From Methanoperedens sp049303315 (GTDB taxonomy: Archaea; Halobacteriota; Methanosarcinia; Methanosarcinales; Methanoperedenaceae), in contig JBAQMZ010000045.1 of the NCBI GenBank assembly GCA_049303315.1, forward strand, positions 1 to 64,000: 64,000 bases of DNA, given 5' to 3'. Below, one piece after another: positions 41,501 to 49,906 of this stretch. Under the pieces are notes generated by a model. It made no database searches. It saw nothing but the letters and a program-made list of their open reading frames with translations, and was not told the origin of the DNA. Every line of letters begins with the position of its first letter. Position 1 is the first letter of the stretch. A program made the translations under genes and the position numbers.

Positions 41501-41571
41501 CTTTGCGCTCTTGGCGTGCTTTGCGGTGCAGGGTTTTTCACCGCAGAGGTCGCAAAGGACGCAAAGGATTT
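41501..41571. repeat. CTTTGCG repeat in inverted arrangement
   Basis: CTTTGCGCTCTTGGCG and TGCTTTGCGGTG on the left are mirrored by CACCGCAGAGGTCGCAAAGG and ACGCAAAG on the right of a ten-base loop, giving an imperfect hairpin with arms of about 28 bases. It lies upstream of the methyltransferase at 41654 and downstream of the LutB-like start. Confidence 0.75.
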
Positions 41572-41653
41572 GCTCAACACCAAATTTTTTTACAGGTCCC
41601 TGACAACCAATTTCAGAACGTATATATCTTAAACCCGTCTCTAAACCCTAATA

Positions 41654-42418
41654 ATGGGCATCAAGGAAAGCGCGATAAGGCAATTCGGAAGCAGGGCTGA
41701 AGCCTACTCGAAAGGCAATATATTCGTGGACGGCGTTCATCTCTCCGAAATAGTAAAAAGGTCAGGGGTGACAAAGAGCCATCGCGTTCTTGATGTAGCT
41801 ACAGGCGCGGGTTTTCTCGCGCTTGAGTTTGCAAAAAATGCGAAAACAGTAATCGGTTGCGACATCACGCACAACATGCTCATGAAAGCCATTGAAAAAC
41901 AGGACATCTCAGGACAGGACAATACCGGATTCCTGCTTTCGGATGTGGAATCGCTTCCTTTTCCTGATGAGAGCTTTGATATTGTCTCATGCAGGTTCGC
42001 ATTCCATCATTTTCCAGACCCGGGCAAGGCCCTGGCGGAAATGAAACGGGTCTGTAAAAAACGTATGATCATAGTTGACGGCGTCTCGTCCGAAGACCGC
42101 GATAAGAGCCTGTTCCATAACCATATCGAAAAGCTGCGCGACCCTTCGCATGTCAGGATATATGCGCTTCCCGAAATGAAAGATATGTTCAATGAAATAG
42201 GAGCCGTGATAGCCGATCTTGAGCATACAGATATTCCCCAGGACTTTGATGAATGGATAAGTCGGGCGGGAACAGATGCAAAGACGATAAAAGTCATTGA
42301 AGATTTGATGAGGCAAAGCGTGAACGATGACAGTACAGGCTTGCGGGTGAAGCTTGAAAACGGAAGGCTCGGGTTTACCTATGATACGGTTATCCTGATT
42401 GCGGATGTCCGCAGATAG
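41654..42418 (+). CDS. Class I SAM-dependent methyltransferase (UbiE/MenG-like)
   Basis: 254 residues. SAM-binding motif I VLDVATGAGFLALEFA (about 47-62), motif II VIGCDITHNML, and FDIVSCRFAFHHFPDPGKALAEMKRV. This resembles the UbiE/MenG and Coq5 type that methylates quinones, but archaeal members act on many small molecules. Methanoperedens-like archaea use menaquinone and would need MenG; that is inference. The promoter has TATATATC-like bases about 30 before the ATG. A 600-base repeat-rich gap follows. Confidence 0.85.
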   Translation: MGIKESAIRQFGSRAEAYSKGNIFVDGVHLSEIVKRSGVTKSHRVLDVATGAGFLALEFAKNAKTVIGCDITHNMLMKAIEKQDISGQDNTGFLLSDVESLPFPDESFDIVSCRFAFHHFPDPGKALAEMKRVCKKRMIIVDGVSSEDRDKSLFHNHIEKLRDPSHVRIYALPEMKDMFNEIGAVIADLEHTDIPQDFDEWISRAGTDAKTIKVIEDLMRQSVNDDSTGLRVKLENGRLGFTYDTVILIADVRR

Positions 42419-42483
42419 CGCAAAAAAGGTTTTTTAAGGCTATTTAAACACCGCAAAGTCGGCGAGACGGTAACAGCGAACTA

Positions 42484-42540
42484 ATACGAACTCGTACGAA
42501 CTCCAGTGGCATGAGTTCGTATCAGTTCGTACGAGTTATA
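42484..42540. repeat. Imperfect palindrome of ACGAACTCGTAC units
   Basis: ATACGAACTCGTACGAACTC on the left is mirrored by GAGTTCGTATCAGTTCGTAC on the right. It is the first of several unrelated repeats packed between 42420 and 43025. Confidence 0.7.
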
Positions 42541-42582
42541 GTAAGTTTCCTAAATAATCGTAATCACTCTCGAACAATAAAT

Positions 42583-42652
42583 TTTGACAGGATTAACAGG
42601 ATTGACAGGATATAATTTAATCCTGTTCATCCTGTTATCCTGTCTGAAAACC
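42583..42652. repeat. GACAGGATTAACAGGAT repeat hairpin
   Basis: GACAGGATTAACAGGATTGA with CAGGATATAAT, then its mirror AATCCTGTTCATCCTGTTAT with CCTGTCTG. This tandem ACAGGAT motif is a well-known type of dispersed intergenic repeat in environmental prokaryotes. Confidence 0.75.
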
Positions 42653-42740
42653 TTGAAGAATGCTCAAAAGGCATGTCAAAAATTTGAAATTACGGAAATT
42701 TACGAATCATGCTATAGTTGTTGATTTCAGGGGATAACAA

Positions 42741-42794
42741 CGCAAAGAACGATTTTTATAACCTTTGCGCTCTTTGCGTGCTTTGCGGTGAATG
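42741..42794. repeat. CTTTGCG repeat with inverted half
   Basis: CGCAAAGAACG on the left and ACCTTTGCGCTCTTTGCG plus TGCTTTGCGGTGAA on the right, the same family as at 7859, 41501 and 62243. Confidence 0.75.
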
Positions 42795-42837
42795 ACAAAA
42801 CCAATGATTTCTTACAATTCTCCGATTTAATCTAAAT

Positions 42838-43003
42838 CGAACACAGATGACATGGATAAACTGAAACCTCAGTTTACACGGTATAGGGCATGCTTTGCAT
42901 GCCCTTCTTTTGATAAAACTTTCTTAAAGTTTTTTTGACGGATTTTCACAGATTTATTTTTATCCGTGCCGATCTGTGTCATCCGTGAAATCCGTGTTCC
43001 ATC
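42838..43003. repeat. Nested repeats: ACACAGATGACATGGAT family around palindromic repeat copy E
   Basis: AACACAGATGACATGGAT (about 42840) and its mirror ATCTGTGTCATCCGTGAAAT (about 42971-42990) flank a copy of the palindromic element: GGGCATGC/GCATGCCC (about 42887-42904) followed by TTTTGATAAAACTTTCTTAAAG. Read on the minus strand after the gene ending at 43026 this last part has the order AAAACTTTAAGAAAGTTTTATCA then the GGGCATGC hairpin, as after feoB. Confidence 0.7.
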
Positions 43004-43025
43004 ACATTATTGCGGAGTTCAATAC

Positions 43026-43250
43026 TTAATGCTTCAAAAACCGTTTCTCAATTACTCCCGGCCATATCGATGCCGATACGATCATCGACAGTATGAAAAC
43101 ATACACCATCCCTGCATACACATCCACAGGTTTGTACTCCGCCGGGTTTGTGCTAACCTTCTGCATGGCAAGAATATAGAACAGTACCATTATAACAACC
43201 GAAGTCGCAAGGCTTGCAAGAACACTGTAAACCCCAAGCTTCTTTTCCAT
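43026..43250 (-). CDS. Small membrane protein downstream of the copper ATPase
   Basis: 74 residues from the ATG at 43250, where GGGTGAT gives a ribosome site; a GTG at 43259 is the alternative. Two membrane helices: VLASLATSVVIMVLFYILAM and VYVFILSMIVSASIWPGVI. No metal motif. It overlaps or abuts the end of the copper ATPase gene, so it is probably an accessory subunit or unrelated passenger of the same operon. Confidence 0.65.
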   Translation of the reverse strand: MEKKLGVYSVLASLATSVVIMVLFYILAMQKVSTNPAEYKPVDVYAGMVYVFILSMIVSASIWPGVIEKRFLKH

Positions 43251-43251
43251 A

Positions 43252-46005
43252 TCAATCACCCTTTAATTTAATGCGTTTCATGAGCAGCGTGTTCATAGTC
43301 ACGGTGACAGAGCTTGCAGCCATCGCAGCCGCAGCAAGCGCGGGATTGAGCAAAAACGGCGGGTTTGTGAAAGGATACAGGATGCCTGCTGCTATCGGGA
43401 TTCCCACTGTGTTGTAGAAGAAAGCCCAAAAAAGATTCTGCTTGATTTTATTAAGTGTAAGCCTGCTCAGCCGTATTGATTTCGCCACATCGCGCACGTC
43501 GTTCTTAATAAGCACTATCTGGGCTGATTCGATAGCCACGTCAGTACCGCTCCCTATGGCTATACCCACATCCGACTGCATGAGAGCCGGGGCATCGTTT
43601 ATTCCGTCGCCCACCATCGCCACTTTTTTGCCTTCAGCCTGGAGTTTCTTGATTTCCGCCGCCTTATCTTCGGGAAGAACCTCTGACAAAACCCTGTCGA
43701 TACCTGCCTGTTTTGCGATTGCGTCAGCCGTTCTCCTGTTATCGCCTGTTATCATGGCAACAGAGAAACCCATATTATGCAGTTCACGCACAGCCTCGGC
43801 TGAATTCTCCTTAAGGGTATCTGCAACCGCAATGATACCTGCTATTTCGTTATCAAGCGCCACGAGCATTGCAGTTTTCCCCTCATTTTCAAGTTCCAGA
43901 AGTCTGCCTGAATGCGGCGTGATGTCCATCCCGTACTCGGTCATCAGTTTCCGTGTCCCGATAAGCACTTTTTTCCCGCCGTATTTTACTTCCACGCCGC
44001 GTCCCGGTATTGCCTTGAACTCCTCCGCGTCCGGCACGTCTATGCCGCGTTCTTTTGCGCCTTTGAGGATGGCTTCACCGAGAGGATGCTCAGAGCCCTT
44101 CTCTGCAATGGCTGCAAATCTCAGCACCTCGTTCCCGGAGCCTTTTATGGCTATCACATCAGTGAGCGCAGGCTCGCCTTTTGTAAGCGTGCCGGTCTTG
44201 TCGAACACGATGGTATCCAGTTTTTGCGCTTTCTCAAGCACCTCGCCGCCCTTGATGAGAATGCCGTTCTCCGCTCCTTTTCCGGTTCCAACCATGATAG
44301 CGATGGGCGTGGCGAGCCCAACGGCGCAAGGGCATGATATGATGAGCACTGTTATGGAAATCAACAGCGAAAAAAGGAAAGGAGATGCCATCCCCATCCC
44401 GAAGGTTGCAGGCACGCTGAATTTCTCAAACCCTATGAAGAACCAGAAGAAAAACGTAAGCAGCGCAAGTATATGCACAGCGAGAATGAAATGCCCAGCC
44501 ACTATGTCGGCGAGTTTCTGTATCGGAGCCTTGCGGGTCTGGGCATCTTCCACCAATTTGATAATCTGAGCTAGCGCGGTGTCGGAGCCAACCTTTGTCG
44601 CTTTGAACTTTATCATGCCGGTCTTGTTCATGGTAGCGCCAATAACCTCAAAACCAGCCGTCTTCTCCACAGGTATACTCTCTCCGGTGAGCATGGATTC
44701 ATCAACCGCTGTGAGACCATCGACGACCCTCCCATCGACCGGTATTTTTTCACCCGGTCTCACAACAACAATATCATCGACCTTCACATCCTCAACAGGA
44801 ATCTCTTTCTCCTCCCCGCCAACTATGATGCGTGCTGTCTTTGCCGCAAGCCCCATAAGTTTCCTGATAGCTTCCGAGGTCTTTCCCTTGGTGAGCGCCT
44901 CAAGATACCGCCCGAGCACAATGAACATGATAAGCAGCGCAGCAGTATCGTAGTATGTGTGCTTGTACGCCTCGCCAAGGTCAAGGAATGTGGCTGCAAC
45001 ACTGATAGTATAAGCCGCACCCGTTCCTGTTGCTATCAGGAGGTTCATATCGGTCATGCCGTGTTTTAACCCTTTGTAGGTGCCTTCGAAGAACTGCCGC
45101 CCCGGGAAAAGCATCACGATTGTGGCAAGGATGAAAAGTAAGTAATCGTTTTTCAGGATATCGGGTACGAATGCCCATCCAAGGTTGCGTCCCATGTCGC
45201 CTAAGGATATCGGGATGGCAAGAATTAGCGCGATTATAAAATTAATCCTCTGTCTCTTTATTTCCTCTTCGCGCGCCCTCTGTTCCCTATCAGCGTCTGA
45301 TTTTCCCAATTTCTCGGAAGCCGTATAACCCACGCTCTCAATTGTTTTTATCATGTCTGATACTGAGATGAGTTCCGGGTCGTAGGTAATCCTTGCCCGC
45401 TCAAGCGGAAAACTGACATCAGCAGAAACAATACCGCCTGTTTTCTTAAGCGCTGTCTCGATATTGAGCGCACAGGCTGCGCAATGCATCCCTCCAATCT
45501 TGAGCGTGATATCGCTCTTAGCCACGCCGTATCCGAGGGAAGTGACCACATTTTCTAACCTTTGAAGCGTCACCATGGCAGCGTCGTATTCCACGCTTGC
45601 TTTTTCAAACGAGAAATTGACGGAGGCGTTTTTTACCCCGTCCGTCTTTTTAAGCGCCGTCTCGATGTTCTGGGCGCACGAAGCGCAGGTCATCCCTGTA
45701 ATCTTCAAGGAGATTTTTTTTAATCCGCTTTCTTTAATCTCAACCTTAGTTTCAGGTATAACCGCCTGCTTTATAGGAAGCGGGCAGGCTTCCCCTTCGT
45801 CTATTACTTCATACCCTGAAGAAGCAATAGCCATTTTTATTGTCTCAAGGTCTGTGACATTTGTGTCAAATGAGACCATTGCCTCGCCTTTCTTAAAATC
45901 AGATGATGCTTTTGTCACTCCTTTTACACTCATTGCGGCTTCAGACACGGTTTTTTCGCAGTGGCCGCACATCATGCCCTTTATTTTAATTACAACGTCT
46001 TCCAA
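43252..46005 (-). CDS. copA: Copper-transporting P1B-type ATPase with three heavy-metal-binding domains
   Basis: 917 residues. Three N-terminal HMA domains with CxxC: GMMCGHC (residues 10-16), GMTCASC (about 104-110) and GMHCAAC (about 175-181); most archaeal CopA have one or two. The membrane copper site is CPC in ISCPCAVGLATP, the phosphorylation site DKTGTLTKGEP, then GEAILKGAKERG, the HP motif SEHPLG and the hinge VGDGINDAPAL. It exports Cu(I) from the cytoplasm. No copper-responsive regulator or CopZ is adjacent. The small membrane gene at 43026 follows in the same operon. Confidence 0.95.
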   Translation of the reverse strand: MEDVVIKIKGMMCGHCEKTVSEAAMSVKGVTKASSDFKKGEAMVSFDTNVTDLETIKMAIASSGYEVIDEGEACPLPIKQAVIPETKVEIKESGLKKISLKITGMTCASCAQNIETALKKTDGVKNASVNFSFEKASVEYDAAMVTLQRLENVVTSLGYGVAKSDITLKIGGMHCAACALNIETALKKTGGIVSADVSFPLERARITYDPELISVSDMIKTIESVGYTASEKLGKSDADREQRAREEEIKRQRINFIIALILAIPISLGDMGRNLGWAFVPDILKNDYLLFILATIVMLFPGRQFFEGTYKGLKHGMTDMNLLIATGTGAAYTISVAATFLDLGEAYKHTYYDTAALLIMFIVLGRYLEALTKGKTSEAIRKLMGLAAKTARIIVGGEEKEIPVEDVKVDDIVVVRPGEKIPVDGRVVDGLTAVDESMLTGESIPVEKTAGFEVIGATMNKTGMIKFKATKVGSDTALAQIIKLVEDAQTRKAPIQKLADIVAGHFILAVHILALLTFFFWFFIGFEKFSVPATFGMGMASPFLFSLLISITVLIISCPCAVGLATPIAIMVGTGKGAENGILIKGGEVLEKAQKLDTIVFDKTGTLTKGEPALTDVIAIKGSGNEVLRFAAIAEKGSEHPLGEAILKGAKERGIDVPDAEEFKAIPGRGVEVKYGGKKVLIGTRKLMTEYGMDITPHSGRLLELENEGKTAMLVALDNEIAGIIAVADTLKENSAEAVRELHNMGFSVAMITGDNRRTADAIAKQAGIDRVLSEVLPEDKAAEIKKLQAEGKKVAMVGDGINDAPALMQSDVGIAIGSGTDVAIESAQIVLIKNDVRDVAKSIRLSRLTLNKIKQNLFWAFFYNTVGIPIAAGILYPFTNPPFLLNPALAAAAMAASSVTVTMNTLLMKRIKLKGD

Positions 46006-46133
46006 TGGTATTCTCCAGACTTATTTGTGAGGCTTGATAATATAATACTTATCAGTTATGTTTGTTATGGTTTAAAAAATAAGAAAAATCTTGAATCAAA
46101 TCTTAATTTTTTTAAATAAACAGGATATCTTTT

Positions 46134-46937
46134 TTACGCGATATCCTTTGTAGTGTCTATCTGGACGCCGTCTCCGACCTTGAACCGAATCATTTCTATA
46201 GACGGGACTCTTCCCCTTATTTTCGGTATTGAGAGCCGGTTTGAAATCTTATCTGTATTCTTATCAAAATCAACATCAAAAATCACGTCACACGCTTTTA
46301 ATATTTCATTTTCAAGTTTCTTTTCGTGCGTATCCTTGAGACCGTATAAAAAAGTCAGGCAATTAACGGTTTTTGTTGCCTCGTATATCAAATTGATGAG
46401 CCGTTTGATTAATCCCGGGTTGACGTTAAGGTTCAGGTAGAAAGAAAACGAGTCAAAAATTATGTTTATATCCTGTTCTTCTTCAGCCAGTATTTTTTTC
46501 AGGTTATACTCTGTGAATTCCACTATCTTGGCGTCGACGAATTCATTGCCAATATTATCAACCATCTCTCCATGGGACGAGATATAATACTCGCTGTATA
46601 TGTCCACAAATGTAATATCATCAGTTTTAAAACCAAAATTCCGGATATCATGCATTACATATACAGGGCGTCTTTCATTTGAAAAATAATAGCTTTTGCG
46701 GGCCTGCGTGAATTGGAATAAGAAAACTTCAGCCATGGAAGTGGCATCGGCGTGTATATAGGCAACAGAACCCGACGGCAATCCGCCTCCGAGGGTACGG
46801 TCAAGAATAGATATGCCGGTGGTCCGGTTTTGTTTTGTGGGAACCCCGTTCAAGATTGAAACTGCCAGCGAATTATTACTTTGGGGAGGTTTTTTTGTGA
46901 CAGTCCCTGCTAAAGGTATTCTTTTTCCGTTTGCCAT
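46134..46937 (-). CDS. KaiC/RAD55-like RecA-fold protein with degenerate P-loop
   Basis: 267 residues. The KaiC/GvpD-type start TTGISILDRTLGGGLPSGSVAYIHA is recognisable, here cited as GISILDRTLGGGLPSGSVAY, but the Walker A that should follow (GxxGxGKT) reads ADATSMAEVF, without Gly and Lys. Walker B survives as DINIIFDSFSFYL. The protein therefore probably does not hydrolyse ATP like KaiC and may act as a binding or regulatory relative. It contains KIRGRVPSIEMIRFKV at the end, as in archaeal RAD55-like ATPases. It precedes the TPR gene at 47021 on the same strand. Confidence 0.75.
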   Translation of the reverse strand: MANGKRIPLAGTVTKKPPQSNNSLAVSILNGVPTKQNRTTGISILDRTLGGGLPSGSVAYIHADATSMAEVFLFQFTQARKSYYFSNERRPVYVMHDIRNFGFKTDDITFVDIYSEYYISSHGEMVDNIGNEFVDAKIVEFTEYNLKKILAEEEQDINIIFDSFSFYLNLNVNPGLIKRLINLIYEATKTVNCLTFLYGLKDTHEKKLENEILKACDVIFDVDFDKNTDKISNRLSIPKIRGRVPSIEMIRFKVGDGVQIDTTKDIA

Positions 46938-47020
46938 TTTTTCCCTTTTTTGAATATACAGTTATTTTTCAAGCTTAATATAGTTTACTAAAAATGCATT
47001 ATACTCATGCGCATGATGAG

Positions 47021-48679
47021 TTAAAATAAAGTTTTAGGTTTTTGTGCTCTCTTCTTTAAATTGCCGGATTTTTTCAAAGAGTGGAAACACATTTCCATGC
47101 CTTTGATTGCAGCAGAGCTTTCAGGATTTAACTCAAATGCAATCTGATAACTTTTAAGAGCCTCTCTGATATTGCCTTTTTTATAAAGCGCATTGCCTTT
47201 ATTATTTAGAAATACATAATCGTCAGGCTCGATTTCCAGCGCTTTATCATAGCAAATTATTGCCTCATCGATTTTTCCTGATTTCGCAAGAGCAAGACCT
47301 TTATTGTTCCAGGCGATGGTATTTTCGGGATATATCATAAGCGATTTATTAAATGAATCGATTGCATCTTCATATTTTTTCATGGAATACAGCGCATTTC
47401 CGGTAACAAGGTGATCTAAAGCTTTTTTGGCTATTTCATGGCCTGGCGCGGGCTTTTTCTGTTGAGCTTTCGGCGCCGGTTTTTCTATCTTAATAATTGT
47501 TCTTTCAGGGGGCGGTTCGATAAATGCTTGTTTATCGATGCTCTCAACAGGAGCAGGTTCGGGTTTAATTGTTTCCGGTTCAGGTTGCGGAGGTGTAATG
47601 ACCTGCTGTTCAACGGCTTGCGGTTCTATGAATTTCTGTTCCTTGATACTCTCAACAGGAGTGGGTTCAGGAATTATGGCAACCGGCTCCGGTTCGGGTT
47701 GCGGGGGCCTAATGACCTGCTGTTCAACGACTTGCGGTTCTATAAATTCCTGTTCTTTGATGGTTTCAGCAGGATGTTCAGGCATCACGGTAACGGTTTC
47801 TGGCTTCGGCTCAGGTTGCGGAGGTGTAATGACCTGCTGTTCAATGGCTTGCGGTTCTATAAATTCCTGTTCTTTGATGGTTTCAGGAGGGGCAGGCTTT
47901 TCAACTACCGTCTCTTGCATTGGTTCAGGCTTCGGAGGCGTAATGACCTGCTGCTCAACAGGCAGGGGTTCGGTAGCAGGAGCCGCCTTCTCCTCTTGCG
48001 GCATGGCTGATGCAATCTTTTGCAAATCGATTGTTTCACCGGTTTGTTTCATTTTTGCAAGAGCGAGCCCTTTATTGCTCCATATCTTCTCAACTTTCGG
48101 ATTTATTTCAAGAGCCTTATCATAGGATTCTATAGCCTGGGCAAACCGGTTAAGTTTTACGAGAGCCAATCCCCTGTTATTCCAGACCGTCTCGTCCCCC
48201 GGGTTAATTTCGATTGATTTGTCATACGCACGAAGCGCCTCTTCAAAATTGCCGCTCTCAAAATACACATCGCCCTTGCTGCACCATGCGGCGGCGTCAT
48301 TAGGATTTTTTTCAAGCAATTTATCATAACAGGCAATAGCCTCAGGCAGCCGCCCGAGCTGGGCAAGCGCAATGCCTTTATTATACATCACTTCTTCGTC
48401 ATCAGGTTTAAGTTCAATGGCTTTATCATAGCACTGTATCGCTTCTGCATATCTGCCTGTTCTTGCAAGCGCAAGCCCCTTATTATTCCAGACTTCGGTT
48501 AATTTCGGGTTTATCCCGAGGACTTTATCATAATACTGGATAGCCTCTGCGTACATGCCGCTCTCAACCAGAGTATTGCCCTTATTAGCCCATACACCCA
48601 CATCCGCGCTCCCGCCCGCACCTACAGTTTCACGTTCGGAAATGGGTTTCTTTTTCCTGAAAATCGTCTCAAATCCCAT
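47021..48679 (-). CDS. TPR protein with a proline/glutamate-rich repeat linker
   Basis: 552 residues. N-terminal TPR block (about 30-215) of six units of 34 residues with the A-W-NKGLALA-GRYAEAIQCYDKAIE pattern; then a linker (about 230-400) with four copies of a 40-residue unit EQQVITPPQPEP..ETIKEQEFIEPQ; then a second TPR block (about 420-530) and a basic tail (KKSGNLKKRAQK). No signal peptide or membrane helix. The linker is probably extended and separates two protein-binding platforms. Such proteins are common in Methanosarcinales; a specific role cannot be given. Confidence 0.85.
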   Translation of the reverse strand: MGFETIFRKKKPISERETVGAGGSADVGVWANKGNTLVESGMYAEAIQYYDKVLGINPKLTEVWNNKGLALARTGRYAEAIQCYDKAIELKPDDEEVMYNKGIALAQLGRLPEAIACYDKLLEKNPNDAAAWCSKGDVYFESGNFEEALRAYDKSIEINPGDETVWNNRGLALVKLNRFAQAIESYDKALEINPKVEKIWSNKGLALAKMKQTGETIDLQKIASAMPQEEKAAPATEPLPVEQQVITPPKPEPMQETVVEKPAPPETIKEQEFIEPQAIEQQVITPPQPEPKPETVTVMPEHPAETIKEQEFIEPQVVEQQVIRPPQPEPEPVAIIPEPTPVESIKEQKFIEPQAVEQQVITPPQPEPETIKPEPAPVESIDKQAFIEPPPERTIIKIEKPAPKAQQKKPAPGHEIAKKALDHLVTGNALYSMKKYEDAIDSFNKSLMIYPENTIAWNNKGLALAKSGKIDEAIICYDKALEIEPDDYVFLNNKGNALYKKGNIREALKSYQIAFELNPESSAAIKGMEMCFHSLKKSGNLKKRAQKPKTLF

Positions 48680-48850
48680 ATCTCAATTCCTTAAATATAA
48701 TGAGCCAATTAATATTGCTTATCCTATTTAATGTTTATTTAAATACAAGAGTTGATAAGCGAAAAGCCTACAATATAGGAATAATTTTTATCCCGGCAAA
48801 AATAAATATAGATAAAAATCAAACACTGGTAAAAATACAAGGAAATAGCA

Positions 48851-49372
48851 ATGACAATCCAGATAGATGACCAGGGATGGGGTACGCCCGTTGGAGGGGT
48901 TGGTATCATAGTAGTGAGAAAAGAGACCGGGGAATTGCATTATGAAATCGTCCCGATAGAGCATTTTGGAAAAGAAATGTTCAAGAAGAAGACCTATAAT
49001 GCGGGAGCGCAAAACATAGTGAAGAAAGGTTTCCTTAAACTGAAAGTCCCGCATGATGAGGATATCGAGATATGCTCAGGCTGTATCCACGACAAGACAA
49101 TCGAGTGGCTGAAAAACGAGGGCTATAAATTCACGGTTATGAAAATTGACGGTATTGCCCAGCAGAAAGGAGAATCGATGTTCATCGAATATCTTCGCGG
49201 GCTTGGCGTCCCGAATCCGCCCGCTATTGTCGAGGAAACAGTGGATGAATACAAAGCGCAATTTTTCTATATCATGGACTGGGTAAGAGAGGACCCGCAG
49301 GGAAGGAAGCATCTTTGCAAAACCGGGTGGAAGTATTTCAAGAAATTCTTTAAAGATACGAATAAAGATTAA
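48851..49372 (+). CDS. Conserved-looking archaeal protein of unknown function
   Basis: 173 residues, soluble. It opens with TIQIDDQGWGTPVGGVGIIVVRKET, cited here as IDDQGWGTPVGGVGIIVVR, a strand with two Asp and a glycine turn that resembles the first strand of RNase-H-like folds. A CSGCIHDKTIEW segment near 77 and ETVDEYKAQFFYIMDWV late in the chain would give further acidic positions. This is only a fold guess. It ends 7 bases before the DUF84 NTPase gene and both are probably cotranscribed. Confidence 0.6.
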   Translation: MTIQIDDQGWGTPVGGVGIIVVRKETGELHYEIVPIEHFGKEMFKKKTYNAGAQNIVKKGFLKLKVPHDEDIEICSGCIHDKTIEWLKNEGYKFTVMKIDGIAQQKGESMFIEYLRGLGVPNPPAIVEETVDEYKAQFFYIMDWVREDPQGRKHLCKTGWKYFKKFFKDTNKD

Positions 49373-49379
49373 GTGTATT

Positions 49380-49904
49380 ATGGTCAAAAAATGTATCCAT
49401 GTGGCTTCACTGAACAAAAATAAGATAAACGCCGTTTGCGAGGTATTTCCCTCATATCGGGTGAAGGGGATGGAATGCAGGTCAGGCGTCAGGGAACAGC
49501 CTCTTTCTCTTGATGAGATAATAGAAGGCGCGATATACAGGGCAAAATCGGTTTTTGGTGATTGCGAATATTCGGTGGGAATTGAAGACGGGATAGCCCC
49601 TGTGCCCTTCACACATAGCGGATATATGAACTTTTGCTGCTGTGCCGTGTACGATGGAGAGCGGGTTTTTCTTGGTCTTGGACCAGCCTTTGAGTACCCG
49701 CCCCAATGCACCAAAAGGGTAATCGAAGAGGGGATTACAATCTCGGAAGCGTTCTTGCCAGTCTCAAATAAGCCTGAAATCGGGTATGAGGAAGGCATTA
49801 TCGGCTGGCTTACCCGCGGAAGAATAAGCAGGAAGGATTATACAAAGCTTGCCGTGGAAATGGCAAGGATACAGATGGACAATGCTGAGCTTTATGAGCT
49901 TTGA
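49380..49904 (+). CDS. Inosine/xanthosine triphosphatase (DUF84/YjjX family)
   Basis: 174 residues, the family size. Hallmarks: ASLNKNKINAVCEVF at the start (SxNxxKxxAV), GMECRSGVREQPLSLDEIIEGAIYRA in two parts (GVREQPLSLDEIIEGA), SVGIEDGI with the metal-binding Glu-Asp, and GIIGWLTRGRISRKDY. It removes non-canonical ITP/XTP. Convergent with the ribonucleotide reductase gene, 2 bases apart; both serve nucleotide pools, though neighbours by chance is possible. Confidence 0.88.
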   Translation: MVKKCIHVASLNKNKINAVCEVFPSYRVKGMECRSGVREQPLSLDEIIEGAIYRAKSVFGDCEYSVGIEDGIAPVPFTHSGYMNFCCCAVYDGERVFLGLGPAFEYPPQCTKRVIEEGITISEAFLPVSNKPEIGYEEGIIGWLTRGRISRKDYTKLAVEMARIQMDNAELYEL

Positions 49905-49906
49905 AC

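Noticed and set aside
43442..44569. 375-codon open frame on the plus strand
   Set aside because: Antisense to the copper ATPase; no motif, Ser-rich, no ribosome site.
47520..47960. Regular 120-135-base repeats, open on the plus strand as a long frame
   Set aside because: They encode the Pro/Glu-rich linker of the minus-strand TPR protein; the plus-strand frame has low-complexity Arg/Phe composition and no start signal.
49076..49798. 240-codon minus-strand frame
   Set aside because: Antisense to the unknown archaeal protein and the DUF84 NTPase, whose family motifs are on the plus strand.
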